From SM23-32 sp964434535 (GTDB lineage: Bacteria; Planctomycetota; Brocadiia; SM23-32), in NCBI GenBank assembly GCA_964434535.1, contig CAYSWA010000004.1, positions 62,001 to 126,000 of the forward strand: a DNA stretch of 64,000 nucleotides. Reading direction: 5' to 3'. Shown here one piece after another: positions 1 through 11,351 of the stretch. Numbering within the stretch: the stretch's first letter is position 1; each line of letters begins with the position of its first letter. A program made the position numbers and the translations under genes. The notes beneath the pieces are model-generated. The model saw only the letters and a list, made by a program, of their open reading frames with translations. It did not search any database and had not been told where the DNA came from.

Positions 1-971
1 GGCTCGGCTACCGCGCCATCAGCCTGACCGGGGCCCAGGCCGGCATCCGCACCGACAGCTTCCACGGCAAGGCCCGGATCAAGACGATCGACACCGGGCG
101 CCTGCGCCGTGAGCTGGCCGCCGGCCAGATCGTCATCGTAGCCGGCTTCCAGGGCGTGGACGTGGAGCAGAACATCACCACCATCGGGCGGGGCGGCTCG
201 GACCCGACGGCGATCGCGCTGGCCGCCGCCCTCAGCGCCGATCGGTGCGACATCTACACCGACGTGGACGGCGTCTACACCGCCGACCCGCGCATCGTGC
301 CCGACGCGCGCTGGATAGCCCGGATAGACTACGATGAGCTGCTGGAGCTGGCGAGCCTCGGGGCGAAGGTCATGCAGTGCCGCGCGGTCGAGCTGGCCAA
401 GCGCTTCGGCGTGCCGTTCCGCGTCCGCTCCAGCCTCAACGACGGGGAGGGAACACTGGTGACCGAGATCGCCGGCGAGATGGAATACGTCGACGTGCGG
501 GCGGCCACGCTGGACAAGGACCAGGCCAAGGTCACGATCCGCCACGTGCCGGACCGCCCCGGCGTGGCCGCCACCATCTTCAGCGACGTGGCCCGCCAGA
601 ACGTGAACGTGGACATGATCGTGCAGAACGTCAGCGAGCACGGGCTGGCCGACGTGAGCTTCACCGTGGAGAAGGGCGAGCTGCCGCGCGCGCTCGCCGT
701 CGTGCGCGAGCTGGCCCGGAAGGTCGGCGCGGCCGGCGTGGAGGCCGACGAGGACGTGGCCAAGGTAAGCGTGGTCGGCATCGGCATGCGCAGCCACTCC
801 GGCGTGGCCGAGAAGATGTTCCGCGCCCTCTCCGAGCACAAGATCAACATCCAGATGATCAGCACCTCCGAGATCAAGATATCCTGCGTCATCGACGCCC
901 ACGCGGCCGAGGAGGCCCTGCGCGCCGTGCACGCCACCTTCGAGCTGGATCAGGACCGGGCCGGGCAGTGA
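1..971 (+). CDS. lysC: Aspartate kinase, 5' end outside window
   Basis: Phosphorylates aspartate, the first step of the Lys/Thr/Met/Ile family. The reading frame is open from base 3 to the TGA at 969-971, so the N-terminal ATP/aspartate part is missing. Visible parts are the kinase motif GFQGVD followed by TTIGRGGSD, the DVDGVYTADPR segment that closes the kinase domain, and two C-terminal ACT domains (starting near VTIRHVPDRPGVAA and KVSVVGIGMRSHSGVA) that normally bind the feedback amino acid. The stop overlaps the next start (TGATG), so lysC and cimA are very probably translationally coupled, which links aspartate entry with isoleucine supply. Confidence 0.95.
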   Translation, partial: LGYRAISLTGAQAGIRTDSFHGKARIKTIDTGRLRRELAAGQIVIVAGFQGVDVEQNITTIGRGGSDPTAIALAAALSADRCDIYTDVDGVYTADPRIVPDARWIARIDYDELLELASLGAKVMQCRAVELAKRFGVPFRVRSSLNDGEGTLVTEIAGEMEYVDVRAATLDKDQAKVTIRHVPDRPGVAATIFSDVARQNVNVDMIVQNVSEHGLADVSFTVEKGELPRALAVVRELARKVGAAGVEADEDVAKVSVVGIGMRSHSGVAEKMFRALSEHKINIQMISTSEIKISCVIDAHAAEEALRAVHATFELDQDRAGQ

Positions 972-2560
972 TGGACGCCAACGCGACACAGATCCGCATC
1001 TACGACACCCTCCTGCGGGACGGCTGCCAGGCCGAGGGCGTGGCGCTGACCGTCGAGGACAAGATCGAGATCACCCGCCGCCTCGACGAGCTCGGGGTGC
1101 ACTACGTCGAGGGCGGCTACCCGCTCTCGAACCCGAAGGACAGGGAGTACTTCGCCCGCGCCGCCGCGCTGGATCTGCGCGCCGCCCGCGTCAGCGCGTT
1201 CGGCAGCACGCGCCGCGCCGACTCCTGCGCCGAGGCCGACGCCGGCCTGAAGGCGCTGCTGGAGGTCGAGACGCCCGTCGTCACCCTCGTCGCCAAGGCA
1301 TGGGACTACCACGTGGAGCGCGTGATCCGCACCACGCGCGAGGAGAACCTCCGCATGGTGGACGACTCGGTGCGGCTGCTGAAGGCGGCGGGCAGGGAGG
1401 TGGTCTTCGACGCCGAGCACTTCTTCGACGGCTGCCTGGCCGACGCCGACTACGCCGCCCGCGTCGCCCGCGCCGCCGCCGAGGCCGGGGCCGACTGCGT
1501 GGTGCTGTGCGACACCAACGGCGGCGCCCTGCCCGACCAGGTCGCCCGCCTGACCGCCCGCATGGTGGAGGGGCTGCCCTGCCCGGTGGGCATCCACTGC
1601 CACAACGACAGCGGCATGGCCGTCGCCAACTCCGTGATCGCCGTCCAGAACGGCGCCACGCACGTGCAGGGCACCGTCAACGGGATCGGCGAGCGGGCGG
1701 GCAACGCCGACCTGTGCGCCGTCATCCCGATCATCAACCTCAAGACGCCCCAGCGCTGCGTCAGCGAGGAGCAGCTCAGGAAGCTGACCGAGGTCTCGCG
1801 GTTCGTCTACGAGGCGGTCAACTGGATCCCCGAGCCGCGCCAGCCCTTCGTGGGCTCCAGCGCCTTCGCCCATAAGGGCGGGCTCCACGTGGACGCCATG
1901 CGCAAGGCCGACGGCGCCTACGAGCACGTCGACCCCGCCCTGGTCGGCAACGAGCGGCGCTTCCTGCTCAGCGAGCTCTCCGGCCACGCCAGCATGCTGG
2001 CCAAGGTGGAGAAGTACGACATCACCCACGACCGGGAGCTCGTCACCCGGCTGCTCGGCGAGCTGCAAGACCGCGAGCACGAGGGCTACCAGTACGAGGC
2101 GGCCGAGGCGTCCTTCGAGCTGCTGGCCAAGCGCCTGACCGGCGCCTTCCGCCCGCACTTCACCGCGGGCAGCTACCACGTCAGCGTCATCAAGCAGGCG
2201 GACGGCTCGGTGGTGACCGACGGGACGGTGAAGCTGGAGGTCAACGGCGAGCAGATGCACACCGCCGGCGAGGGCGACGGCCCGGTCAACGCGCTGGACG
2301 GCGCGCTGCGCAAGGCCCTCGAGCCCCACTATCCCGCGCTGAGGGACATGCACCTGACCGACTACAAGGTGCGCGTGATCAACCCCCGCGCCGCCACCGC
2401 CGCCCGCGTGCGCGTGGTCATCCAGAGCGCCGACAGCACGCGCACCTGGGGCACCGTGGGGGTGAGTGAGAACATCATCGACGCGAGCTGGGAAGCGCTG
2501 CTGGACAGCATCGAGTACAAGCTGCTCATGGCCGAGCAGCCGGCCGCCGAGGGCGGCTGA
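971..2560 (+). CDS. cimA: (R)-citramalate synthase
   Basis: 529-residue member of the CimA/LeuA family, making citramalate from pyruvate and acetyl-CoA for a threonine-independent route to isoleucine. It begins with the TIM-barrel motif YDTLLRDGCQAEG, carries the metal-binding HCHNDSGMA motif near residue 215, and has the HKGGLHVDAM motif typical of CimA rather than of homocitrate synthase. The C-terminal third is the LeuA-type regulatory/dimerisation domain. The ATG overlaps the lysC stop by one base. No leuCDB genes follow; valS comes next after 39 bases. Isopropylmalate synthase is the alternative, but the length and N-terminal motif favour CimA. Confidence 0.93.
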   Translation: MDANATQIRIYDTLLRDGCQAEGVALTVEDKIEITRRLDELGVHYVEGGYPLSNPKDREYFARAAALDLRAARVSAFGSTRRADSCAEADAGLKALLEVETPVVTLVAKAWDYHVERVIRTTREENLRMVDDSVRLLKAAGREVVFDAEHFFDGCLADADYAARVARAAAEAGADCVVLCDTNGGALPDQVARLTARMVEGLPCPVGIHCHNDSGMAVANSVIAVQNGATHVQGTVNGIGERAGNADLCAVIPIINLKTPQRCVSEEQLRKLTEVSRFVYEAVNWIPEPRQPFVGSSAFAHKGGLHVDAMRKADGAYEHVDPALVGNERRFLLSELSGHASMLAKVEKYDITHDRELVTRLLGELQDREHEGYQYEAAEASFELLAKRLTGAFRPHFTAGSYHVSVIKQADGSVVTDGTVKLEVNGEQMHTAGEGDGPVNALDGALRKALEPHYPALRDMHLTDYKVRVINPRAATAARVRVVIQSADSTRTWGTVGVSENIIDASWEALLDSIEYKLLMAEQPAAEGG

Positions 2561-2599
2561 GCCCCGGGCCAATCCGCCCGCTCTGACAGAGCCCCGACC

Positions 2600-5263
2600 A
2601 TGTCCGCCGAACTGCCCACCCGTTACGAGCCCGAGCAGGTCGAAGGCAGGATCTACCGCTTCTGGGAGGAAGGCGGCTTCTTCCACACCGAGCCGCAGCG
2701 GCCCGGCGAGTCCTACACCATCGTCATGCCCCCGCCCAACGTCACGGCCCAGCTCCACATGGGCCACGCGCTGAACAACACGCTCCAGGACGTCTTCATC
2801 CGCTGGCGGCGCATGCAGGGGCGCAACGCCCTCTGGGTGCCCGGCACCGACCACGCCGGCATCGCCACCCAGAACGTGGTCGAGCGCGAGCTGGCCAGAG
2901 AGGGGCTCCACCGCCGCGACGTGGGGCGCGAGGAGTTCCTGCGCCGCGTCTGGCAGTGGAAGGAGCAGTACGGCAGCCGGATCATCGACCAGCTCCGCCG
3001 CCTCGGCTGCTCGTGCGACTGGGAGCGCGAGCGCTTCACCATGGACGAGGGGCTGAGCCGCGCCGTGCTGGAGACCTTCATCCGCCTCCACCAGAAGGGC
3101 CTGATCTACCGGGGCAAGTACATCGTCAACTGGTGCCCCCGCTGCCGCACCGCCCTCTCCGACATCGAGACCGAACACGAGGACCACGAAGGCCACCTCT
3201 GGCACATCCGCTACCCCTTCCAGGACGAGCCCTCCGAGGGCCTGAGCGTCGCCACCACCCGGCCCGAGACGATGCTCGGCGACACGGCCGTCGCCGTCCA
3301 CCCCGACGACGAGCGCTACGCCGGCCTGATCGGCAAGACGCTGGTGCTGCCGGTGCTGGGGCGGCGGATTCCCGTCATCGCTGACGACTGGGTCGACCGC
3401 AGCTTCGGCACCGGGGCGGTGAAGGTGACCCCCGCCCACGACCCGAACGACTTCATGCTCGCCCGCCGCCACGGGCTGGAGGAGGTGGTGGTCATCGACG
3501 AGGACGGCAACATGACCCTCGCCGCCGGTGAGCAGTACGAGGGGATGGACCGCTTCGAGTGCCGCGAGGCGCTGGTGGAGGACCTGCGCGCCCGCGGCCA
3601 CCTGGTCAAGATCGAGCCCCACGAGCACTCCGTGGGCCACTGCTACCGCTGCCACAGCGTGGTCGAGCCCTACCTCTCCGACCAGTGGTACGTGAAGATG
3701 AAGCCGCTGGCGCGGCGGGCCGCCGAGGCCGCCCGCGACGGGCGCGTGCGCTTCCATCCCGCCCGCTGGAAGGACTTCTACCTGAGCTGGCTGGAGGAGT
3801 CGCGCGACTGGTGCATCAGCCGCCAGATCTGGTGGGGCCACCGCCTCCCCGTCTACTACTGCCAGGGCTGCGGCGAGCCGGTCATCGCCCGCCAGATGCC
3901 CGACGCATGCCCCGAATGCGGCGGCGGCGAGCTGCGCCAGGACGAAGACGTCCTCGACACCTGGTTCTCCAGCGCCCTCTGGCCGTTCAGCACGCTCGGC
4001 TGGCCGCAGGAGACCGCCGAGCTGGCCCGCTACTACCCGACCGACACGCTGGTGACCGACCGGGGGATCATCTACTTCTGGGTCGCCCGCATGGTCATGA
4101 TGGGCATGGAGTTCATGGGCGAGCCGCCCTTCAGCGACGTCTACATCCACGGCACCATCCTGGACGAGCAGGGCCGCAAGATGTCCAAGTCGCTCGGCAA
4201 CGGCATCGACCCGGTCGACATGATCGAGGAGTTCGGCACCGACGCGGTCCGCTTCTCGCTGGTCACGCTCGCCACCGAGGGGCAGGACCTGAAGCTGAGC
4301 GAGTCGAAGTTCGAGATGGGCCGCAACTTCGCCAACAAGATATGGAACGCCGGCCGTTTCGCGCTGATGAACCTGGCCGGCGCGGGCGCGCAGGCCCGGG
4401 GCGAGCCGCGCTTCGAGGACCGCTGGGTCCTGAGCCGCCTGGCCGCCGTCACCCGCTCCGTGACCGGGGACCTCGAGGCGTTCCACACCCACGACGCCGC
4501 CCAGGCCCTCTACGATTTCTTCTGGCACGATCTGTGTGATTGGCACCTGGAGATCGTGAAGCCGCGCCTCCAGGGCGGCGAGCGCGCCGCCCGCGAGGTC
4601 CTGGTGAGGGCCCTGGACCGCTCCCTGCGGCTGCTGCACCCGTTCATCCCGTTCGTCACCGAGGAGCTGTGGCAGCACCTGAAGGCCCGCGCCGGGGAGG
4701 CCGGCCTCGCTGCCGCCGGGGCGATGGGCCAGGAGGCGCTGATCCTGGCCCCCTGGCCCGAGCCCGACCCCGCCGCGCGCAACGAGGCGGTCGAGGAGCA
4801 GATGACGATGCTCCAGGACGTTGTCCGCGCCGTGCGCAGCCTGCGCAAGGAGAAGGGCCTGAGCGACCGCACGGCGGTGGCCATCACGATCTCCACCCCC
4901 GACGAGGCGACCGACCGCGTCATCGAGGAGCACCGCGGCTTCCTGGAGCAGATGGCCGTGCTGGAGCAGCTCACCCACGGCGTGCAGGCCACCAAGCCGC
5001 CGCGCTGCGCCACCACCGTGGTCGGCACCATCGAGGTCTTCGTGCAGCTCGAAGGGCTGATCGACCTGGGCGCCGAGCGGGAGCGGCTCGGCAAGCAGAA
5101 GGCCGAGGTCGAGCGCCGCATCCAGGCCGCCGAGGCCGCGCTGCACAACACCGCGTTCCTGACCAACGCCCCCGACGAGGTCGTCGAGCAGAAGCGGGAG
5201 AGCGCCGCCGAGCTGCGCGCCCAGCTCACCAAGATCATCCAGAACCTGGCCGACCTGGGGTAG
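2600..5263 (+). CDS. valS: Valyl-tRNA synthetase
   Basis: 887-residue class I aminoacyl-tRNA synthetase. The HIGH signature appears as HMGH (residues 53-56) and the KMSKS loop at 527-531. A CP1 editing domain lies between them (CP1 region around ATTRPETMLGDTAV), a zinc-ribbon-like CxGCxxP...CPECGGG insert lies near residue 420-440, and a C-terminal coiled-coil arm, rich in Glu/Arg, covers about the last 65 residues, as expected for ValRS. It follows cimA in the same direction. A 17-bp perfect inverted repeat starts at the base after the TAG stop. Confidence 0.97.
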   Translation: MSAELPTRYEPEQVEGRIYRFWEEGGFFHTEPQRPGESYTIVMPPPNVTAQLHMGHALNNTLQDVFIRWRRMQGRNALWVPGTDHAGIATQNVVERELAREGLHRRDVGREEFLRRVWQWKEQYGSRIIDQLRRLGCSCDWERERFTMDEGLSRAVLETFIRLHQKGLIYRGKYIVNWCPRCRTALSDIETEHEDHEGHLWHIRYPFQDEPSEGLSVATTRPETMLGDTAVAVHPDDERYAGLIGKTLVLPVLGRRIPVIADDWVDRSFGTGAVKVTPAHDPNDFMLARRHGLEEVVVIDEDGNMTLAAGEQYEGMDRFECREALVEDLRARGHLVKIEPHEHSVGHCYRCHSVVEPYLSDQWYVKMKPLARRAAEAARDGRVRFHPARWKDFYLSWLEESRDWCISRQIWWGHRLPVYYCQGCGEPVIARQMPDACPECGGGELRQDEDVLDTWFSSALWPFSTLGWPQETAELARYYPTDTLVTDRGIIYFWVARMVMMGMEFMGEPPFSDVYIHGTILDEQGRKMSKSLGNGIDPVDMIEEFGTDAVRFSLVTLATEGQDLKLSESKFEMGRNFANKIWNAGRFALMNLAGAGAQARGEPRFEDRWVLSRLAAVTRSVTGDLEAFHTHDAAQALYDFFWHDLCDWHLEIVKPRLQGGERAAREVLVRALDRSLRLLHPFIPFVTEELWQHLKARAGEAGLAAAGAMGQEALILAPWPEPDPAARNEAVEEQMTMLQDVVRAVRSLRKEKGLSDRTAVAITISTPDEATDRVIEEHRGFLEQMAVLEQLTHGVQATKPPRCATTVVGTIEVFVQLEGLIDLGAERERLGKQKAEVERRIQAAEAALHNTAFLTNAPDEVVEQKRESAAELRAQLTKIIQNLADLG

Positions 5264-5326
5264 GGAGCTATTGCAGAACCATGTCCGCAGCCGGCCGCAG
5301 TGGGTCACGGTTCTGCAATAGCTCCT
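5264..5326. repeat. 17-bp inverted repeat abutting the valS stop; dispersed element
   Basis: Arms 5264-5280 (GGAGCTATTGCAGAACC) and 5309-5325 are perfectly complementary with a 28-base loop. The first arm starts at the base after the valS stop. The loop plus right arm (5287-5326) recurs with about three mismatches at 46694-46732, so it is a dispersed element and not only a local terminator. There is no T-run after the stem, which argues against a classical intrinsic terminator. Confidence 0.85.
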
Positions 5327-5354
5327 CAACGGCCCCGGCACCCGGGAGGCTCCG

Positions 5355-6707
5355 TTGCCGCGCATCGCCCTGATCTGCTGCACCCTGATCGGACTCGCCG
5401 CCCCCGCAGCGCACGGTGACGGCCCGCCCGGCGGCCTGGTCTACCGGGACGGGGTCGACGTGGTCTACCGCGCCTTCGCTGACGGCGCGCGGGCCGAGCT
5501 GACGGCCGGGGTGGAGGAGCGGGCCTTCGGGCCGGTCGGGGTCAGCCGCGACGGCCGCCTGGCGGTCTGGCTCGGGCGCGCCGAGTTCCAGGGCCGGATG
5601 CTGCCGGGCGGGCCGCCGTTCACGCTGCCGGTCGGCAAGTCGGTCTTCGCCGCCGAAGGGGGCGGCGTCGCCTCCGAGCGCATCCTCTCGCTTGCCGTCT
5701 CCCCCAGCCGCCGGCTCATCGCCTACGAGCTGGAGCGCGAGGGGCGCCACATCGTCTCCGTCGCCCTGGTGCTGCCCTACCTGCACGGCGATCCCCGCCT
5801 GGCCTGCACGGAGCCGATCCTGATGGAGCAGGAGGACCTCTGCGAGCCGGCGTGGGCGCCCGGGCGCGACCTGCTCGCCTGCGCCAGCCTGCGCGGCGTT
5901 CCGCGCAGCCCCGCCGTGCTCTACGACTTCGAGGGGGCCTGGCGCGCGGCCTACGGCGCGCCCGAAGGCGGCCGCTCCGGGCAGGACTTCCGCGCCGGCC
6001 AGGTCGAGCTCGGCCACAGCACCATCGACGAGCTGGCCTGGCGCCCGGACGGGACGCTCACCTACCTGCGCCGGGACGTGATCTACGCCGCCGACGGCAC
6101 CCGCCTGTTCGAGGGGCGGGCGCACGGGGTCGGGCTCCAGTGGCTGGATGAGCAGTCGTTCGTGTTCCGCGGCTGGGACGGGGCGCTCTACGGCTGGGCC
6201 GGGGGGATGGGCGGGCAGTTGCTGGAGGGCGTGCCGAAGCAGTTCGCTTACTGCCGCGAATCGCCGATCGCGCCGGCCGGGACTCAGACGATTGCCATGG
6301 GGCAGGCCCTCGCCGTCGGGCCGTTCGAGACCGAGTGGTGCGGCGCTGCCGCGAAGGGCGGCGCGGCGGACGAGGTCCTGCTGCTGACGGCGCCGCCGGC
6401 GCACGAGGAATGGCAGTACGCCCTGCCGGGGGCGGGCTCGATCGGGCAGATCGCCGACCCGTCGCTGCACGCGTTCGCGAAGGCGTCGGCGGCGCCGGAG
6501 GGCGCGCGGGACGAGCGGGGCCGGCCCTGCGTGGCGGTGCCGGTCGGCGGGGTGGTGCTGCTGAGGCGGCGGGGCATGTACGCGGCGCTGCGGCCGCTGA
6601 AGGTGCAGAGCGTGGGGGCGGGCGCGCAGGGGCGCTTGAGCTTCGAGTGGCGGCTCTGGCCGGGCGGCGAGCAGCGCGCAGAGGGCGGCGCTTTTTCCGG
6701 GCGATAA
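5355..6707 (+). CDS. Exported beta-propeller-like protein of unknown function
   Basis: 450 residues, TTG start chosen because GGGAGG lies seven to twelve bases upstream and the first residues form a signal peptide (MPRIALICCTLIGLAAPAAHG, cleavage after about residue 21). The remainder shows repeated short blocks such as VSRDGRLAVWLGR, VSPSRRLIAYEL, WAPGRDLLACAS and WRPDGTLTYLRRD, spaced 45-70 residues apart, the pattern of TolB/WD40-like (PD40) propeller blades. No catalytic motif is recognised. It probably acts in the periplasm or at the cell surface. It lies between valS and dnaG and is transcribed with neither as far as spacing shows. Confidence 0.7.
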   Translation: MPRIALICCTLIGLAAPAAHGDGPPGGLVYRDGVDVVYRAFADGARAELTAGVEERAFGPVGVSRDGRLAVWLGRAEFQGRMLPGGPPFTLPVGKSVFAAEGGGVASERILSLAVSPSRRLIAYELEREGRHIVSVALVLPYLHGDPRLACTEPILMEQEDLCEPAWAPGRDLLACASLRGVPRSPAVLYDFEGAWRAAYGAPEGGRSGQDFRAGQVELGHSTIDELAWRPDGTLTYLRRDVIYAADGTRLFEGRAHGVGLQWLDEQSFVFRGWDGALYGWAGGMGGQLLEGVPKQFAYCRESPIAPAGTQTIAMGQALAVGPFETEWCGAAAKGGAADEVLLLTAPPAHEEWQYALPGAGSIGQIADPSLHAFAKASAAPEGARDERGRPCVAVPVGGVVLLRRRGMYAALRPLKVQSVGAGAQGRLSFEWRLWPGGEQRAEGGAFSGR

Positions 6708-6711
6708 TCGG

Positions 6712-6740
6712 TTGCCAGGCCGGCGCAGATGGGGTACACT
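6712..6740 (+). promoter_or_regulatory. Sigma70-type promoter for dnaG-rpoD
   Basis: TTGCCA (6712-6717), 17-bp spacer, TACACT (6735-6740). It lies just after the preceding gene and about 80 bases before dnaG. The sequence GGGCGATAAT occurs twice around it (near 6700 and 6753). Confidence 0.75.
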
Positions 6741-6821
6741 GTATATGTTGGCGGGCGATAATGGGGATGTTGTACCTCCGGGCGGCGGTTTCGGCTGCAG
6801 GATCCTACCTTCGAGGAACTG

Positions 6822-8597
6822 GTGGCAGGTCGCGTACCTGAACACGTCATTCAGCAGGTACTGCGCGGCGTCGACTTCGTGCGCCTGGTCGGCCGCCACT
6901 GCGAGCTGAAGAAGAAGGGCAAGAAGTTCTGGGCCCTCTGCCCGTTCCACAAGGAGAAGACGCCCTCCTTCTCCATCGACCCCGAGAACGGGCTCTACTA
7001 CTGCTTCGGCTGCAAGGAAGGCGGCAACGCGTTCACCTTCCTCCAGCAGATGGAAGGGCTGAGCTTCGGCGAGGCGCTGCGCAAGCTCGCCGCCGAGGCC
7101 GGCGTGGACCTGGCCAAGTACCGCGGGCAGGAGGGCCCCTCGCGCGGCGAGCTGAGCCGCCTGCGCGAGATCAACGAGCTGGCGACCAGCTTCTACCAGA
7201 AGTGCCTGGAGAAGGGCAGGGGAGGCGAGACGGCGCGCAGCTACCTGGCCGGGCGCGGCATCGGCGAGGAGGCCGTCGCGCTCTGGCGGCTCGGCTACGC
7301 GCCGGACGGATGGGAGCACCTCCTCAAATGCGCGCTGGGGCGCGGCTACGAGGCCGACCTGCTGGTCAAGGCCGGCCTGGCCCTGGCCCGCGAGGGCGCC
7401 CCGGGCCATTACGACCGGTTCCGCAACCGGCTCATGTTCCCCATAGGGGACGCGACGGGGCGGACGATCGGCTTCGGAGCGCGGCGCCTCGATCCCGAAG
7501 ACGAGCCCAAGTACCTGAACAGCCCGGAGACGCCGCTCTTCAGCAAGGGGCGCTGCTTCTACGGCCTGGCGCAGGCCAGGGAGGCGATCCGCAGCGAGCG
7601 GACGGCCGTCATCCTGGAGGGATACACGGACGTGATCATGGCCCACCAGGCCGGCGTAACCTCTGCGGTGGCCGTGCTCGGAACGGCGCTCACGCAGGAG
7701 CACGCCCGGGCGCTGGCGCGCCTGGCCGAACGGGTGGCGCTGGTCTTCGACCCGGACGAGGCGGGCCGCCGCTCGGCGAGGCGGAGCATCCAGGTGCTGC
7801 TGCCGGAAGCGCTCGAGGTGCACGTGGCCGGGCTGCCGGAGGGGCAGGACCCCTGCGAGTTCGTGCGCGCCGAGGGCGGCGAAGCGTTCCGCCGGCGCCT
7901 GGAGCAGAGCGAGGACTTCTTCGAGTTCTCGCTCCGCTGCGCGCGCGCCGAGCGCGACGTGAAGACGGTGCAGGGCCGCGCGGGCGCGCTGAGGGAGCTT
8001 CAGGGCATCGCCGACGTGCTGCGCGGCCGGGCCGAATACGACCCGTTCGTGCAGCGCGCCGCCGAGGAGCTCGGCATCGCGGAACGGCTGGTGCGGCGGG
8101 AGTTCCAGCGGGGCGCATCGGTCCGGCGGCCCGCCGCGGTGCAGGGCGAGGGCGGCGGCGCGGCGGCACGGCTGCGCGCCGAGGAGAGCCTGCCCCAGGA
8201 GCTGCTCGGCCTGCTGCTGGCGCATCCGGACCTGGCCCCGGAGGCGGCCGCCCGGGCCGACCTGGAGGCCGTGCCGGACTGCCCGGCGAAGGAGGCGCTG
8301 GCCCGCTTGCTGGAGCGCGCCCGGACGGGCCGCCAGGTGACGGCGCGCGAGTTCGTGGCCTCGCTCGACGACGGCGAGCTGGCCTCGAGCGCGGCGAGGG
8401 CCGTGGCCGAGGAGGAGCGCAGGGAGCAGAAGATCGCCCTGGCGGACGCGGCGACGCGCCTGCAAGGCTACCTGGAGTACATGGAGCGGAGACTCGCCTC
8501 GACGGCGGCCGGCGGGCAGCCGGCGAGCGACGACGAGCTGAGGGACTACGTGCGGCGGCTGAAGGAGCGGGACAGGGAATCGGCCAAGCCCGAATGA
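6822..8597 (+). CDS. dnaG: DNA primase
   Basis: 591-residue bacterial primase that makes RNA primers at the replication fork. It begins in usual style (VPEHVIQQVLRGVDFVRLV), then the CHC2 zinc-binding domain with CPFHKEKTPSF and CFGCKEGGNAF (about residues 40-75). The TOPRIM core starts at EGYTDV near residue 265, with DPDEAGRRSA as the second acidic motif. The C-terminal region is helical and would bind DnaB helicase. The GTG start at 6822 follows a GAGGA; no upstream ATG in frame fits. It is followed after 13 bases by rpoD, giving the common macromolecular-synthesis pair, here without rpsU. Confidence 0.96.
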   Translation: MAGRVPEHVIQQVLRGVDFVRLVGRHCELKKKGKKFWALCPFHKEKTPSFSIDPENGLYYCFGCKEGGNAFTFLQQMEGLSFGEALRKLAAEAGVDLAKYRGQEGPSRGELSRLREINELATSFYQKCLEKGRGGETARSYLAGRGIGEEAVALWRLGYAPDGWEHLLKCALGRGYEADLLVKAGLALAREGAPGHYDRFRNRLMFPIGDATGRTIGFGARRLDPEDEPKYLNSPETPLFSKGRCFYGLAQAREAIRSERTAVILEGYTDVIMAHQAGVTSAVAVLGTALTQEHARALARLAERVALVFDPDEAGRRSARRSIQVLLPEALEVHVAGLPEGQDPCEFVRAEGGEAFRRRLEQSEDFFEFSLRCARAERDVKTVQGRAGALRELQGIADVLRGRAEYDPFVQRAAEELGIAERLVRREFQRGASVRRPAAVQGEGGGAAARLRAEESLPQELLGLLLAHPDLAPEAAARADLEAVPDCPAKEALARLLERARTGRQVTAREFVASLDDGELASSAARAVAEEERREQKIALADAATRLQGYLEYMERRLASTAAGGQPASDDELRDYVRRLKERDRESAKPE

Positions 8598-8610
8598 TGG
8601 CAGGAGTTGC

Positions 8611-10299
<1,689 letters not shown>

Positions 10300-10416
10300 A
10301 CTACTCCGGCCACGATCACTCGACCGGGAAACGACCCATGGCGCAGCGGCGGGGACCATGCCCTGAGCAGGAGCGTGAGGGCGCGAGGTGCGCCGCTCGC
10401 GCCCGGCCGAACCGCC

Positions 10417-10455
10417 ACGGCCCGAACTCCGCGGAGTTCGGGCCGTTTTCGTTTC
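10417..10455 (+). terminator. Intrinsic terminator after rpoD (30-bp perfect palindrome)
   Basis: Bases 10417-10446 are a perfect 30-base palindrome (ACGGCCCGAACTCC mirrored around GC), followed by TTTTCGTTT. The stem plus T-rich tail reads as a rho-independent terminator for dnaG-rpoD. Its left arm motif CACGGCCC recurs immediately upstream of the next gene start. Confidence 0.85.
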
Positions 10456-10498
10456 TGCGCCGCCCCGGGGCCCATTCCTCCAGCCACGGCCCGTGCCT

Positions 10499-11209
10499 AT
10501 GAAAGAGACCATGGAGCGGATCCTGGCCCTCCAGGACCTGAACGCGCAGATCCAGCAGCAGCGCGGCGACGCCCGGATGCTGGAAGTGGACCTGCGTAAC
10601 CACGAGCGCCTGCTCCAGGAGCGCCGACGCCGCGCCGAACAGGCGCATCACGACCGCCTGGAGGCCGCCAAGCGCGCCGACGCCGTCCAGCGCCGCATCG
10701 AGGAGATCGAGGAAGAGGTGCGCCGCCTCCAGGTGCAGCTCAACACCGCGCACAGCAACCGCGAGTTCGCCGCGCTCCAGCAGAGCATCGCCAGCCACCT
10801 GGCCGACATGCAGAAGCGGGAGGACGAGTGCCTCACGGCGCTGCAGCGGGCCGACGAGCTCGCCGGCGAAGAGCGCCGCCTCAACGAGGAAGTGAGCCAG
10901 GCCGAGGCCGAGCTGGAGCAGATGACGGAGCAGATCGCCCAACAGCGGGCGGAGATGGACCACCGACTGGATCAGCTCAAGCGGGAGCGCGACGCGCTGC
11001 GCGAGCAGGTCAACCCGGCGGCGCTCTCGGCCTACGACCGCATCACCGGCCACCACAGCGGCCAGCCCCTCGCCGAGGTGAGGAGCCGCATCTGCCAGGG
11101 CTGCTACACGCGCATCACCAAGCAGACCGAGAACCTGTTGATGCGCGGCGACGAGATCGTCTACTGCCATAGCTGCGGCCGCATGCTCAAGCTCGCCGAC
11201 GAGCAGTAG
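10499..11209 (+). CDS. C4-type zinc-ribbon coiled-coil protein (DUF164 / zf-RING_7 family)
   Basis: 236 residues. Residues 1-170 form a long antiparallel coiled coil rich in Glu, Arg and Gln. The C-terminus carries a zinc ribbon, CQGCYTRI then CHSCGRML, giving four cysteine ligands about 23 residues apart. The family is widespread and proposed to bind nucleic acid; its precise role is unresolved. ATG at 10499 is used because the family motif MERILALQDLN begins close to it; ATG 10511 is equally possible. No clear ribosome-binding site is visible. The rpoD terminator lies in its upstream region, so it probably has its own promoter or is read through. Confidence 0.85.
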   Translation: MKETMERILALQDLNAQIQQQRGDARMLEVDLRNHERLLQERRRRAEQAHHDRLEAAKRADAVQRRIEEIEEEVRRLQVQLNTAHSNREFAALQQSIASHLADMQKREDECLTALQRADELAGEERRLNEEVSQAEAELEQMTEQIAQQRAEMDHRLDQLKRERDALREQVNPAALSAYDRITGHHSGQPLAEVRSRICQGCYTRITKQTENLLMRGDEIVYCHSCGRMLKLADEQ

Positions 11210-11238
11210 GCCACCCGGCCACGCGCGTCCCCCCCCCC

Positions 11239-11310
11239 TTGAGCCGAAACAGCGGGACTGCTCTGCGCGGCGCGCCAGCGCCGAGGGACCTGTATCCCGT
11301 CTTCGGCGGT
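11239..11310. repeat. Diverged GGGACTG/CTGTATCCC palindromic element
   Basis: Between the zinc-ribbon gene and the FG-GAP gene, GCCGAAACAGCGGGACTG is followed about 35 bases later by CCTGTATCCCGTCTTCGGC. This is a diverged member of the palindromic family seen in clearer form near 26311-26381 and 41204-41252. Exact limits are uncertain by a few bases. Confidence 0.55.
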
Positions 11311-11351
11311 CAGTGGCGAGCGCCGACCCGCCGGCGGGCCGGCATGCACCC

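Noticed and set aside
950..5383. Very long open frames antisense to cimA-valS, and likewise opposite dnaG, rpoD, GH94 and other genes
   Set aside because: They mirror well-identified genes, have low-complexity Leu/Gly/Arg/His composition typical of reversed high-GC codons, and show no domain motifs.
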